A DNA stretch of 43,996 nt from Pseudomonadota bacterium (GCA_030271615.1 JARXKP010000002.1:5082-49077), one strand, 5' to 3'. Positions 8,738 through 17,257 are shown, counted from the stretch's first letter. Notes: generated by a model not told the origin, from the sequence alone. Program-made: numbers and translations.

Positions 8738-9192
8738 TCAGTCGCCCCGTTTTTTGCGAGCGTGTAAGCCTTGACAAGGCGGGTGCCTCCGGTCGCAGTG
8801 GCGAGTCGGACCCACCGACTGACGAGCAGAAAGCCCGCGTGACGGAGTCCGCTAAACCGGGCGTGCGGCTGTTGCGCGTCGAGTTCTTCGACAGCATGTG
8901 CAGCCGTCAATTCGCCGGTCTTCAAGGCCCGGAGGATTCGCTGATCGTGGCCTCCGATGGTCAACGCGATTCGGCGAAGTTGGGCGCGGCGTTTCGGCGT
9001 GAGTCGGAAGATCGACGCCGCCTTCTTCTCGTCGGCACGCTGCTTCGCGATGACGAGGCTGCGGCTGTCGGCCAACAGTTGCGGTGCGCGCTTGTGACGC
9101 TGCAAATGAGGCTTGCTTTGTGGCGGGTTCTTGAATGGGGCGACGCTTCGAACGCTGCCCTTTTTCTTTGGGCGTCGAGTGGTGTGCTCCAT
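8734..9192 (-). CDS. Hypothetical basic protein
   Basis: MEHTTRRPKKKGSVRSVAPFKNPPQSKPHLQRHKRAPQLLADSRSLVIAKQRADEKKAASIFRLTPKRRAQLRRIAL...; overlaps Rep-like start as ATGA. Confidence 0.55.
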   Translation of the reverse strand: MEHTTRRPKKKGSVRSVAPFKNPPQSKPHLQRHKRAPQLLADSRSLVIAKQRADEKKAASIFRLTPKRRAQLRRIALTIGGHDQRILRALKTGELTAAHAVEELDAQQPHARFSGLRHAGFLLVSRWVRLATATGGTRLVKAYTLAKNGATE

Positions 9193-9193
9193 G

Positions 9194-9436
9194 TCACACA
9201 CCCATGACTCGGCGGATATCCGCGACAGCCCAGGCCAGACGGCCGTTCACGCGACGTGGGCGCAGCGGCCCCAATTCGTGGCAGGCCCACTTGCGCAACG
9301 TCTGCGGTGCGCGCCCCAGGTGCGGCGCAGCTTCAGCCGTGGGCAGATAGGCCCGGGCCTCCTGGTCAAGCGGCGTCAAGTGAGAGCGTGACTTTCCATT
9401 GGACGCGACAACGCCCACATATTCCGACTGTTGCAT
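9194..9436 (-). CDS. AlpA/excisionase-like helix-turn-helix protein
   Basis: LPTAEAAPHLGRAPQTLRKWACHELGPLRPRRVNGRLAWAVADIRRVMGV is MerR/Xis-like HTH; AGAGG RBS before ATG at 9436. Confidence 0.65.
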   Translation of the reverse strand: MQQSEYVGVVASNGKSRSHLTPLDQEARAYLPTAEAAPHLGRAPQTLRKWACHELGPLRPRRVNGRLAWAVADIRRVMGV

Positions 9437-9458
9437 TACCACCTCTGTGGTTAACCAA

Positions 9459-9486
9459 TTGCATCAGCCGGGGCGAGCGATATAAC
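9459..9486 (+). promoter_or_regulatory. Putative sigma70 promoter
   Basis: TTGCAT - 16 bp - TATAAC. Confidence 0.4.
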
Positions 9487-9492
9487 TAACCG

Positions 9493-9632
9493 GCAGGGTA
9501 TGTATTACTACCCCACAGGTAACCGTTCTGCGCTACCATCACACCTGTTCGGCTCGGGATGAATCGGACAGGTGCGGTGCCCCGGCACCGACAGGCCCTT
9601 CACTGTTCCACCAGTGAGGGGCTTGTTTTTTT
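9493..9632 (+). ncRNA. Candidate structured small RNA in the element control region
   Basis: Downstream of TTGCAT-N16-TATAAC; stem CACCTGTTC/GGACAGGTG (9542-9574), stem CGGTGC/GCACCG (9575-9590), then terminator hairpin with T7; no ORF support on + strand. Confidence 0.35.
9593..9632 (+). terminator. Intrinsic terminator
   Basis: 13-bp stem AGGCCCTTCACTG/CAGTGAGGGGCTT (two wobbles) followed by GTTTTTTT. Confidence 0.7.
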
Positions 9633-9814
9633 CTACGCATTTCTGCGTAGAAGGGCATGAGCTTGACGCCTTAGGCATGGTTCGGCAACCTGCTATCTGT
9701 CGGGTATCCAGCCCAATGCCGAATAATTACTGCAAGTCCTTGTCGGTATTGAAAGAGTCTAGGATCGACAATACCAACCTAACCAGCTAGGTTATTTCTC
9801 GGTAGCGCGACTAC

Positions 9815-10042
9815 TCAAAGGTTTTGTCCGATGAAACCCGCTTGATTCCATTTCGCTCGGCGCTCCTCCGCAAAGTCCAGGCACTGATCGACCCACTCGC
9901 TGACCTTCGCGATCTGCTCACTGCGCGGTGCGGCTCGGAACCATTCCTTAGTCTGTCCAACTCCGTATGCGGCTCGCACAAGCCGGTCGGTGCGGCGCTG
10001 CTCGCGGGCCACGAAATCGGTGAGATTGAACAGTTGCTTCAT
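9815..10042 (-). CDS. Small hypothetical protein (MKQLFNLTDFVAREQRRTDRL...)
   Basis: 75-aa ORF between the control region and int; in-frame upstream extension overlaps int and is unlikely coding. Confidence 0.5.
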   Translation of the reverse strand: MKQLFNLTDFVAREQRRTDRLVRAAYGVGQTKEWFRAAPRSEQIAKVSEWVDQCLDFAEERRAKWNQAGFIGQNL

Positions 10043-10071
10043 GATTGATTGCCCTGGGCTGGTTTGACTGT

Positions 10072-11529
10072 TCACGCTGCATTGGAGACCGCTTTCAGGC
10101 CACCGCGTGAGGCTTTGGCATCGAACGGCACACCCGCTTCCGCAAGCATCCAAGCCTCGATCTTTTCGTGATGAACACGCAGAAGATCGAGAGGACGGCG
10201 GATGTAGTTCTGCTCGCGCACGCCTTGCGGCGCGTGGCCTTGAATCTGTGCGCTGATGCCGCCCGGGATATCGAGCCACTCGCACAGGCTCGCGAAACTC
10301 CTGCGCAGCCCGTGCAAGGTCAGGCCATCCAACCCAGCGGCTGTGCATGCTTGGCGGTGCGCAATGCTGGGTTCAACAAGACGCCCGGAGGCGCTCGCAA
10401 ATGCCACATCACCGGCTGGCGCCTCGGTGCCTTTGGCAGCGTGATAACGGGCTCGGCGTGCGGCGTTCTTGCCGTCGAGATTGATAGCCCGGGCGCTTGA
10501 GAAAACCCACTCATTGCGGCGCGGTAGGCTTGCGATCAAGTCGGCGACGTAGGGCGTGAGGGGAACAGCGCGACGACCTTCGATCTTGTCCTTCAGGTCG
10601 ATTCCGCACCACTGGGTGTTCACGTCATCCCAGCGCAATTCGGCCAGTTCCTCGCGACGGGCGCCCGTCAACAGTAGGCATTGAAGGTAGGCGCTGATGA
10701 CTGGATTGCCGATCTTGCGGACATGCTCAAACCATGTCCGCAGTTGCTCGCGTTGCAGGTAGTCGTTTTTCGCCTTCGCCTTGCCGACAGCCTCGCGAGC
10801 CTTCTTCGCGCTGGCAGCAGCGGGATCGGCGCGGTCCTTCAGATCAGGCTCGGAGGCTGCCCAACGAAGAAACGCTTTCAACAGTCGCAGCGCCAAGCGC
10901 AATCGAGCAAGACGCGCAACGGGCTCGCTTGCCTCCTTGGAGACCCAGGCTTCGACGGCTGAGGCATTTAGGTCGGCAAGGCGCATCGGCATCAATGCAG
11001 CCAGCGGTCCCGGTTTCGTCATTACGTCCGGGCGGCGCAAGCGCGCCTTGCCGCCCAACTGGGCCAGCTTCAGATGGTCGGCGTAGTTGCGCTCGCCCCA
11101 ATGCGGTCTCCGTTCCTCGATGTAGCGCGTCCAGGCCTCGCCGACTGTCAGCGCCCGCGCAGCGACCTCGGCAGCAGCCGCCTCGGTTGCGGCTTGCTTC
11201 GCAGCGACGGCAGCAGCACGTGCCTCCGCTTTTTCCTCGGCTACCTCGCGGGGATCAAGGCCATCGTCCACGAGGCGCTTCTGCTCGGCAGCCCGAAGCC
11301 GTGCCATGTCGAGGGTCCAGTCGGCTGGGGAACCGATCGCAGTTCGGATCGTCTGGCCCTTCAGTCGCGCCTCGAAGACGTATGTCTTGCGCCCTGTTCG
11401 CGTGGCTCGCAGGGCCATCGTTGGCGTGTTGGTGTCCCAGAGGAACGCCTGCGACTTGTTCGGTGGACAGGTGAACAGTTCGACCCGTTTGGCTGTCAGC
11501 AGCACCCGGGCTGTTTTCGTCTCTGCCAT
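10072..11529 (-). CDS. int: P4-type tyrosine recombinase/integrase (DUF4102 N-terminus)
   Basis: N-terminal MALRATRTGRKTYVFEARLKG; catalytic GARREELAELRWDDV, LTLHGLRRSFASL, QGHA, C-terminal Y; adjacent to attR. Confidence 0.95.
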   Translation of the reverse strand: MAETKTARVLLTAKRVELFTCPPNKSQAFLWDTNTPTMALRATRTGRKTYVFEARLKGQTIRTAIGSPADWTLDMARLRAAEQKRLVDDGLDPREVAEEKAEARAAAVAAKQAATEAAAAEVAARALTVGEAWTRYIEERRPHWGERNYADHLKLAQLGGKARLRRPDVMTKPGPLAALMPMRLADLNASAVEAWVSKEASEPVARLARLRLALRLLKAFLRWAASEPDLKDRADPAAASAKKAREAVGKAKAKNDYLQREQLRTWFEHVRKIGNPVISAYLQCLLLTGARREELAELRWDDVNTQWCGIDLKDKIEGRRAVPLTPYVADLIASLPRRNEWVFSSARAINLDGKNAARRARYHAAKGTEAPAGDVAFASASGRLVEPSIAHRQACTAAGLDGLTLHGLRRSFASLCEWLDIPGGISAQIQGHAPQGVREQNYIRRPLDLLRVHHEKIEAWMLAEAGVPFDAKASRGGLKAVSNAA

Positions 11530-11544
11530 CGCCGCACCCCAACT

Positions 11545-11567
11545 TGTAGGCAATCTGTAGGCAATTT
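11545..11567 (+). repeat. Putative integrase arm-type site repeat, right copy
   Basis: TGTAGGCAATCTGTAGGCAATTT; 22/23 identical to 3783-3805. Confidence 0.7.
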
Positions 11568-11607
11568 CGATCGAAACTGCGGCATTTCGATCAACAACTT
11601 TACTGTC

Positions 11608-11628
11608 AGGATATCCAGCAGATATCCT
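11608..11628. promoter_or_regulatory. Perfect inverted repeat upstream of int
   Basis: AGGATATC-cagca-GATATCCT. Confidence 0.5.
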
Positions 11629-11690
11629 ATAAGCTGTTGATTTATATGCATCATACCAACAGAGATCAACAAAGGGAAATGCAAAAACGT

Positions 11691-11740
11691 GCGGATTGAA
11701 AATCCGCGTGTCGGTGGTTCGATTCCGCCCCAGGCCACCA
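11691..11740 (+). repeat. attR: 50-bp direct repeat (partial tRNA-Phe)
   Basis: Identical to 3675-3724; no 5' half of tRNA present. Confidence 0.95.
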
Positions 11741-11761
11741 AGTAGTACGCAATCGAAAAAC

Positions 11762-11796
11762 GCACTTAACGGTAACCCCGCTAAGTGCTTTTTTTT
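11762..11796 (+). terminator. Intrinsic terminator, probably the original tRNA-Phe terminator
   Basis: GCACTTA-acggtaaccccgc-TAAGTGC followed by T8. Confidence 0.7.
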
Positions 11797-11836
11797 GGCT
11801 GTTGCTGCGGCTACCCGGGTGGAGGCTCAGTAAACC

Positions 11837-12520
11837 TCAGCGTTCCTTTGACCTGCGGCGAAGTCGCGGCATCACGGGAATCACTGCCAGCCCCAAGACA
11901 GCAAGTGCCCAGCTCGCCGGCTCGGGCACGCCGACGCTGCTGCCGTCGAAGCTCACCTCGTCGACGAATACCCACTCATTGCCATAGGCGAACGCGACAT
12001 TGATGGACAAGGCGCTGGTGATACCGAGGTTATCGAACACCAGCCAGCTTGGCGCTGTTCCGAGATCGGGGTCGACTACCGCAAGGCTCACATTGCCCGT
12101 GCCCCAATCGAAGCTCACACGCGACGGCAGCGCCACGCCACCCGCCCCGCCGCTGTCATCGGCGTGGATCGAGATCATGTCGACGTTCACCGGGCCACCA
12201 AAGCTGAATTGAATCTGGAAATTGGGAAGGGTAGTTCGGCGCCAGCCGACGTAGGGCCCGGTTCCGGCAACGTTCTCGGTCGAGTACCAATTCAGGGTGC
12301 TGACGACGCCGTCGGTCAGGTTGCCTGTGCCGCCCGACAAGGCAGCGTTGTCGAGCGAGGTGGTGCCACTGCCGGTGTATTCCTTGTCCCAGTAGTTGTA
12401 CTGACCGCCTGCGGCCTGGCCGTTGCCGTTCGGCATGTCGTAGCCGACGGGCGTCACCGGGGTAGCGCTGGCAATCGAAGCGGCGCTTCCGAGCAGTAGC
12501 GCAAATGCAGTCTTTTTCAT
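11837..12520 (-). CDS. PEP-CTERM sorting domain-containing secreted protein
   Basis: Signal peptide MKKTAFALLLGSAASIASA; C-terminal VPEPASWALAVLGLAVIPVMPRLRRRSKER. Confidence 0.9.
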   Translation of the reverse strand: MKKTAFALLLGSAASIASATPVTPVGYDMPNGNGQAAGGQYNYWDKEYTGSGTTSLDNAALSGGTGNLTDGVVSTLNWYSTENVAGTGPYVGWRRTTLPNFQIQFSFGGPVNVDMISIHADDSGGAGGVALPSRVSFDWGTGNVSLAVVDPDLGTAPSWLVFDNLGITSALSINVAFAYGNEWVFVDEVSFDGSSVGVPEPASWALAVLGLAVIPVMPRLRRRSKER

Positions 12521-13025
12521 GGGTAATCCCTCCGGAACGTTTGTATTTCGATCCTATTGGGAAGCTCTGACTTGAAGCAATCCCTACAAACTGACATCCG
12601 GCTGCGAGTCGCACGCGATCGCTTCCGACACTTGCGCTTCGGCCAGCGGCTTTGCCTTGAGTTCCTGGGAGGTGACGCCAGTTTCGTTCGGGCGGGTGCG
12701 ATAGCGCGCAAGCGGAGCCGGCAACTCTGCCCGCCTGGTGCACGGCGGCAAGCCGATTCGCCACCAGCAACGCTCGGCGGTGGCCCGTCCTACAAATCGC
12801 GGTGAATGCCGCGTCGGCCCCTATGAAACTCCGCCGGACTGAAAAGTGGTTTTGCAGATCGAATCCGCTGCAATTGCCTGTCGCAAGCCAGCTTCCCGCC
12901 AAATTGGCGGCATCCGTCCCGTGCACGAGAACATGACGACATACGCACTGGTGCTGTCAGGGTTGACTGCGCTCACGGCTATACGGCGTCGTCGGAGGAG
13001 CTCGAAGTGATTCGATTCGACACCC

Positions 13026-13274
13026 TCAGCGATAGAACGCCTCGACCTTGCCCTTCAACTTGATCATCAGCGGTTGGCCCTTTCGGTCCACCGCCTTGCC
13101 AGCAGGCACCCTGATCCAGCCCTCGCTGATGCAGTACTCACCGACATCGAAACGTTCCTTGTCGTTGAAGCGAATACCGATGTCCCGTTCGAACACGGCA
13201 GCGACGTGATGCAGGCTGCGCGGGTCGATGGCCAGCCGGTCGGGCAAAGGGATCGTCGGGATAGCGTCGGTCAT
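13026..13274 (-). CDS. DUF3297 family protein
   Basis: LAIDPRSLHHVAAVFERDIGIRFNDKERFDVGEYCISEGWIRV. Confidence 0.85.
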   Translation of the reverse strand: MTDAIPTIPLPDRLAIDPRSLHHVAAVFERDIGIRFNDKERFDVGEYCISEGWIRVPAGKAVDRKGQPLMIKLKGKVEAFYR

Positions 13275-13351
13275 CGAAATCTTCTTTCTTGATCACCAGA
13301 TCAATCGTCAATCATCGTGAATCTGGCCGCGGGCGCCAGCCCCTGCGCCGC

Positions 13352-14062
13352 TCAGCCCTGCAAGCCAGCGAACACGTTCTGCACGTCTTCGTTCGCATCG
13401 AGCGCAGCCAGGAAGACTTCCACCTCGTCCAGTTGTTCGGCGCTCAGGCTGGCCGGGTCGATGGGATTCTTGGGCACATACCCCAGCTTGGCAGACAAGA
13501 CAGTGAAACCCTGTGCCGGCAGCCCGCGGCTGACCAGATCGAGATCCGCAGGAGCGGTCAGGAACATCGTGGCGCCCTCCTCCGCAGCGGCAAAATCCTG
13601 CGCGCCCGCTTCGATGGCAGCCATCTCGGGGTCGCTACCCGCCACAGCGGGCTCGGCCTCGATCATCCCCACGTGGTCGAAATCCCAGGCCACCGAGCCG
13701 GAGGAGCCGAGCTGGCCCTTTCGAAACAGCACGCGCATTTCCGAGGCGGCCCGGTTCACGTTGTCGGTCAGGCATTCAACCATCACGGGCACGCGATGCG
13801 GAGCAAAGCCCTCGTAGAGGGCGTGCTCGAAATGCACCGCCTCACCCGTCAGCCCCGCGCCCTTCTTGATGGCGCGCTCCAGCGTCTCCTTGGGCATGGA
13901 GACCTTGCGCGCCTGCTCGACAACCAGCCGAAGACGTGCATTTGCAGCGGGATCGGCCCCGTGACGGGCAGCGATCATGATGTCCTTTGCCAATTTCCCG
14001 AACAGCTGGCCCTTGGCGTTGGCGGCCAGATCCTTGTGCTTTGCTTTCCACTGCGCGCCCAT
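13352..14062 (-). CDS. YebC/PmpR family transcriptional regulator
   Basis: [28 protein letters not shown]...[15 protein letters not shown] typical of YebC/YeeN. Confidence 0.92.
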   Translation of the reverse strand: MGAQWKAKHKDLAANAKGQLFGKLAKDIMIAARHGADPAANARLRLVVEQARKVSMPKETLERAIKKGAGLTGEAVHFEHALYEGFAPHRVPVMVECLTDNVNRAASEMRVLFRKGQLGSSGSVAWDFDHVGMIEAEPAVAGSDPEMAAIEAGAQDFAAAEEGATMFLTAPADLDLVSRGLPAQGFTVLSAKLGYVPKNPIDPASLSAEQLDEVEVFLAALDANEDVQNVFAGLQG

Positions 14063-14343
14063 GTCTGACGTTCCTTTGAGTTGCCGGGATCCGATCCATG
14101 ACCATGAAACGGGCCGATGGAAGCCTGCGTGCGCCTTTCAAGGGCACGACACATAGCCGACGGATTTTAGGTGGCGCCCTGGCCGGTGAGAGCTCACGCG
14201 CAGAAACGACGCCGGGATCCGTCGCTCCCGGTCTGATGTCGAGTCACCGACGCAAGATCCTCTCCACTTTCGACAGGAAGTCGGGCGCGAGCGACAAGGA
14301 TAATTGTTGATCCGTACCTGCGGCTCCTCCATTTACCGGAGCG

Positions 14344-15336
14344 TTGAACATGTCTTTCGATTATTTACTGGAGAAAATATCTTCGGGGAAATTTACGGAT
14401 ACACCTTTTCCGCACATACATATCAATGATTTCTTCGAAGATCGGCATTTTTCACAGATCATTTCTTCTCCGGAAATAAAGATCTCCGATCTCGATTCGG
14501 ATCGGGCGTTGTTCGATGCACTGTTCGATGGCGGTTACAAGATCATCGATTTCCCCGGCTGCATCACCGACAGACATGAATACATTCAATGGCACAAGAA
14601 TAAGCGTGCGGGCAGGATCAAGAACAATTCATCGTGCGAAGGTGCCGGCATCACATTGCGGCTCATGAACCCGCATTCTTCGATAATTTCAGAATTGACG
14701 AGCTTCCTGTCAGGTCGTGAGTTCATTGAAACTCTCGCAGCCAAATTTGAGATCCGCCTCGCAGAGGTCTGCTTCGATGGTGGCCTGCACAAGTACCTCG
14801 ATGGCTATGAGATCAGCCCGCATCCGGACGTCAGGCGCAAGGCGGTGACCTATATGGTGAATGTCAACCCCGATATTCACGCCGAAGAAAACGATCACCA
14901 TACTCAATATCTGGAGTTCGAATCTGCCTACAAATACGTTCAAACCTATTGGGAGGCTCACGCCGATGCGGACAGATGCTGGGTACCCTGGGATTGGTGC
15001 AAGACAAAGAAAATACAGCGAACCAACAACAGCATTATTCTTTTTTCCCCCGCAAATAATACGATGCATGGTGTCAAGTCCCGATACAATCACCTCGTCA
15101 ATCAGAGAACCCAGCTTTACGGAAATCTCTGGTACAACGAAAAAACAGTTACCCGAATCCCGATGTGGGAAGATTTCGTTATTCGCGAAACCAACCGGGC
15201 GCCTGTTCCATCCCGTGCGTCAAAGATAGGGGATTCGATTGCTGCGCCGTTCCGGCATCTCGTGAAATCGATCGGGGCTCGACGGAATGATGCTGTCGAC
15301 AGCCAAGTGCTGCTGGATCGTTTCAAGAAGAAGTGA
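14344..15336 (+). CDS. 2OG-Fe(II) oxygenase-like protein
   Basis: HPD (HxD-like) in YEISPHPDVRRKAVTYMVNVN and distal MHGVKSRYNHLVNQRTQLYGNLWY; clearly more AT-rich than neighbours. Confidence 0.6.
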   Translation: MNMSFDYLLEKISSGKFTDTPFPHIHINDFFEDRHFSQIISSPEIKISDLDSDRALFDALFDGGYKIIDFPGCITDRHEYIQWHKNKRAGRIKNNSSCEGAGITLRLMNPHSSIISELTSFLSGREFIETLAAKFEIRLAEVCFDGGLHKYLDGYEISPHPDVRRKAVTYMVNVNPDIHAEENDHHTQYLEFESAYKYVQTYWEAHADADRCWVPWDWCKTKKIQRTNNSIILFSPANNTMHGVKSRYNHLVNQRTQLYGNLWYNEKTVTRIPMWEDFVIRETNRAPVPSRASKIGDSIAAPFRHLVKSIGARRNDAVDSQVLLDRFKKK

Positions 15337-15454
15337 TCTGGAGCCCGCGGGCGGCAGCCCCCGTCGGTAGCCCAGGCACGGCGCCCGCGCCGGAGACGAT
15401 CGTCAGGCGCATCCTCATTGCTGTGGGATACCCCAGAGAGCCTCGCAACCCCGC

Positions 15455-16096
15455 ATGACACCCGACCCGCGCCACCACAGCCCCGCCGCCGATCGCAACA
15501 AAGCTCCCATCCTGGCCGAACTGCTGCGGGTGTTGCCTGCGTCCGGCATAGCGCTGGAAATCGCCAGCGGCACCGGCCAGCACGCCGCGCATTTCGCCAC
15601 AGGGCTGCCCGGCTGGCGCTGGCAGCCGACCGATGCCGACCCGTTGGCGCTGGCTTCGATCGATGCGTGGTGTGACGGCCTTGACAACGTCCTGCCCGCG
15701 CAGCCTCTGGACGTGCTGGCGAACCGGCGACACCCGTCGGCGCATGGCCTGACCACGCCGTTCGACGCGATCTTCTGCGCCAACATGCTGCACATCTCGC
15801 CATGGGACACCTGCACCGCGCTGATGCAACTGACCTCGCGGCACCTGGCAGTCCACGGCCTGCTGCTGCTTTACGGACCGTACCTCGAAGACGACGTGCC
15901 GACCGCGCCGGGCAACATCGCCTTCGATGCCGATCTGCGCGCCCGCGATCCTGCATGGGGGCTGCGGCGTTTGTCCGAGGTGCTGGATCAGGCGCGCGCG
16001 GTTGGCCTGCGCTTGCGCGAGCGGGTGCCGATGCCGGCGAACAACCTGCTGCTCGTGCTGGAACGGCGGGCGCTGCCGCCAGAGGTCGACGCGTGA
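15455..16096 (+). CDS. DUF938 SAM-dependent methyltransferase-like protein
   Basis: RNKAPILAELLRVLPASGIALEIASGTGQHAAHFA...FCANMLHISPWDTC...LLLYGPY. Confidence 0.88.
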   Translation: MTPDPRHHSPAADRNKAPILAELLRVLPASGIALEIASGTGQHAAHFATGLPGWRWQPTDADPLALASIDAWCDGLDNVLPAQPLDVLANRRHPSAHGLTTPFDAIFCANMLHISPWDTCTALMQLTSRHLAVHGLLLLYGPYLEDDVPTAPGNIAFDADLRARDPAWGLRRLSEVLDQARAVGLRLRERVPMPANNLLLVLERRALPPEVDA

Positions 16097-16596
16097 GCTT
16101 GAAGTACCTCGCGGGATATGCGCCCGACGTGCTGGCTCGCGTGAGCGATCTGATCGCGCGGGGCGGCCTGGGCGACAACGTGCGGCAACGCTATCCCGAC
16201 GCGCACGCCGTGCGCAGCGACCCGGCGCTGTACGACTACGTGATGGAGTTGAAGTCCCGTTTCATGCGCAGCGCGCCGCCGGTTTCCAAGGTAGCCTACG
16301 ACACCCGGCTGCAGGTGCTGCACAACGCACTGGGCACGCACGCCACCGTCTCGCGGGTGCAGGGAAACCGACTGAAATCGAAGCGCGAAATCCGCGTGGC
16401 GAGCCTGTTCAAGGAGGCGCCGAGCGCATTCCTCACGATGATCGTGGTGCACGAACTCGCGCACCTCAAGGAGCGCGATCACGACAAGCCTTTCTATGCG
16501 CTGTGCAGGCACATGGAACCGGCCTATCACCAGCTGGAGTTCGACCTGCGGCTGTGGCTCACGGCCCGGGAACTCGAAGCACCCGGGTCTCAGTGA
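16093..16596 (+). CDS. YgjP/DUF45-like M48-type metallopeptidase (GTG start)
   Basis: VVHELAHLKERDHDKPFYALCRHMEP zinc motif. Confidence 0.75.
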   Translation: MSLKYLAGYAPDVLARVSDLIARGGLGDNVRQRYPDAHAVRSDPALYDYVMELKSRFMRSAPPVSKVAYDTRLQVLHNALGTHATVSRVQGNRLKSKREIRVASLFKEAPSAFLTMIVVHELAHLKERDHDKPFYALCRHMEPAYHQLEFDLRLWLTARELEAPGSQ

Positions 16597-17129
16597 GATG
16601 GCTTGCGAAAGTCGTCGTCGATCCAGGCGCTGGCACTCGCAGCGGTCAGCTTGAACCCTGCTGACACGCGCACTTGGGCCAGGGCAGTGCCGAACTCGTC
16701 GACCGCACCGAGCACGGCATAGGGATCGTCTTCATCGACCACGATGTCGAGCGTGACGGTGACGCGCCCGGCGCCTGCGTTCACGGCGATGCCCTTGTGC
16801 AGTTGCGCGTGCAACTGCTGCTCGTGCCGGCGCAGCACTTCGGCTGCGGTCTTCACCAGAACGTTGAACGCCGAGGTGTCGAGCGGCTTCGGGTTCTTCT
16901 TGTCGCGCCCCATCGTCCAGGGGCCGACCAGCGCCGGCTCGGACTCCCCTTTTCTGAGCATCTCCACGGCCCAGCCCTCGTCGTCTTCGTTCTTGATGAC
17001 GCGCGCGGTCCAGCCGTTGTCGCGCCAGAGGCGGGGCTCGTGGGTCGATGCCTCGGCGTCGACGGGTTCGATCGTGCGGTTGAGAGTCATCTGGAAAGTC
17101 GTGGTGCTGTCGGGTGGGTGGTCAGACAT
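16590..17129 (-). CDS. Hypothetical protein
   Basis: MSDHPPDSTTTFQMTLNRTIEPVDAEASTHEPRLWRDNGWTARVIKNEDDEGWAVEMLRKGE... Confidence 0.65.
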   Translation of the reverse strand: MSDHPPDSTTTFQMTLNRTIEPVDAEASTHEPRLWRDNGWTARVIKNEDDEGWAVEMLRKGESEPALVGPWTMGRDKKNPKPLDTSAFNVLVKTAAEVLRRHEQQLHAQLHKGIAVNAGAGRVTVTLDIVVDEDDPYAVLGAVDEFGTALAQVRVSAGFKLTAASASAWIDDDFRKPSH

Positions 17130-17257
17130 GTGCCATCGGGCGACGCCATCCGCGCGCGGCTTGACGCGACTCAAACTCGCGACAGCGGGTCGTGTTACAC
17201 CGACTGACCGTGCGACGGAACACGCTGCAATTCCCGCCGACCCATAAAGGATACGTG

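Larger units (their letters stand above)
3725..11740. mobile_element. Integrative genetic element in tRNA-Phe (~8.0 kb), att to att
   Basis: Exact 50-bp tRNA-derived direct repeats at both ends, P4-type integrase next to the right repeat, AlpA/Xis-like HTH, Rep-like gene, compact hypothetical operon, cargo genes. Confidence 0.93.

Noticed and set aside
10734-11474. Plus-strand ORFs across the integrase gene
   Set aside because: Antisense to a well-supported tyrosine recombinase; no domain signature.
12156-12926. 256-aa minus-strand ORF over the PEP-CTERM gene and upstream region
   Set aside because: Overlaps the supported PEP-CTERM CDS in another frame; no coherent protein features upstream.
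13289-13304. TTGATC-acca-GATCAA as another FNR box
   Set aside because: The FNR half-sites TTGAT/ATCAA are separated by 6 bp instead of 4; left as an unexplained small palindrome between DUF3297 and YebC.
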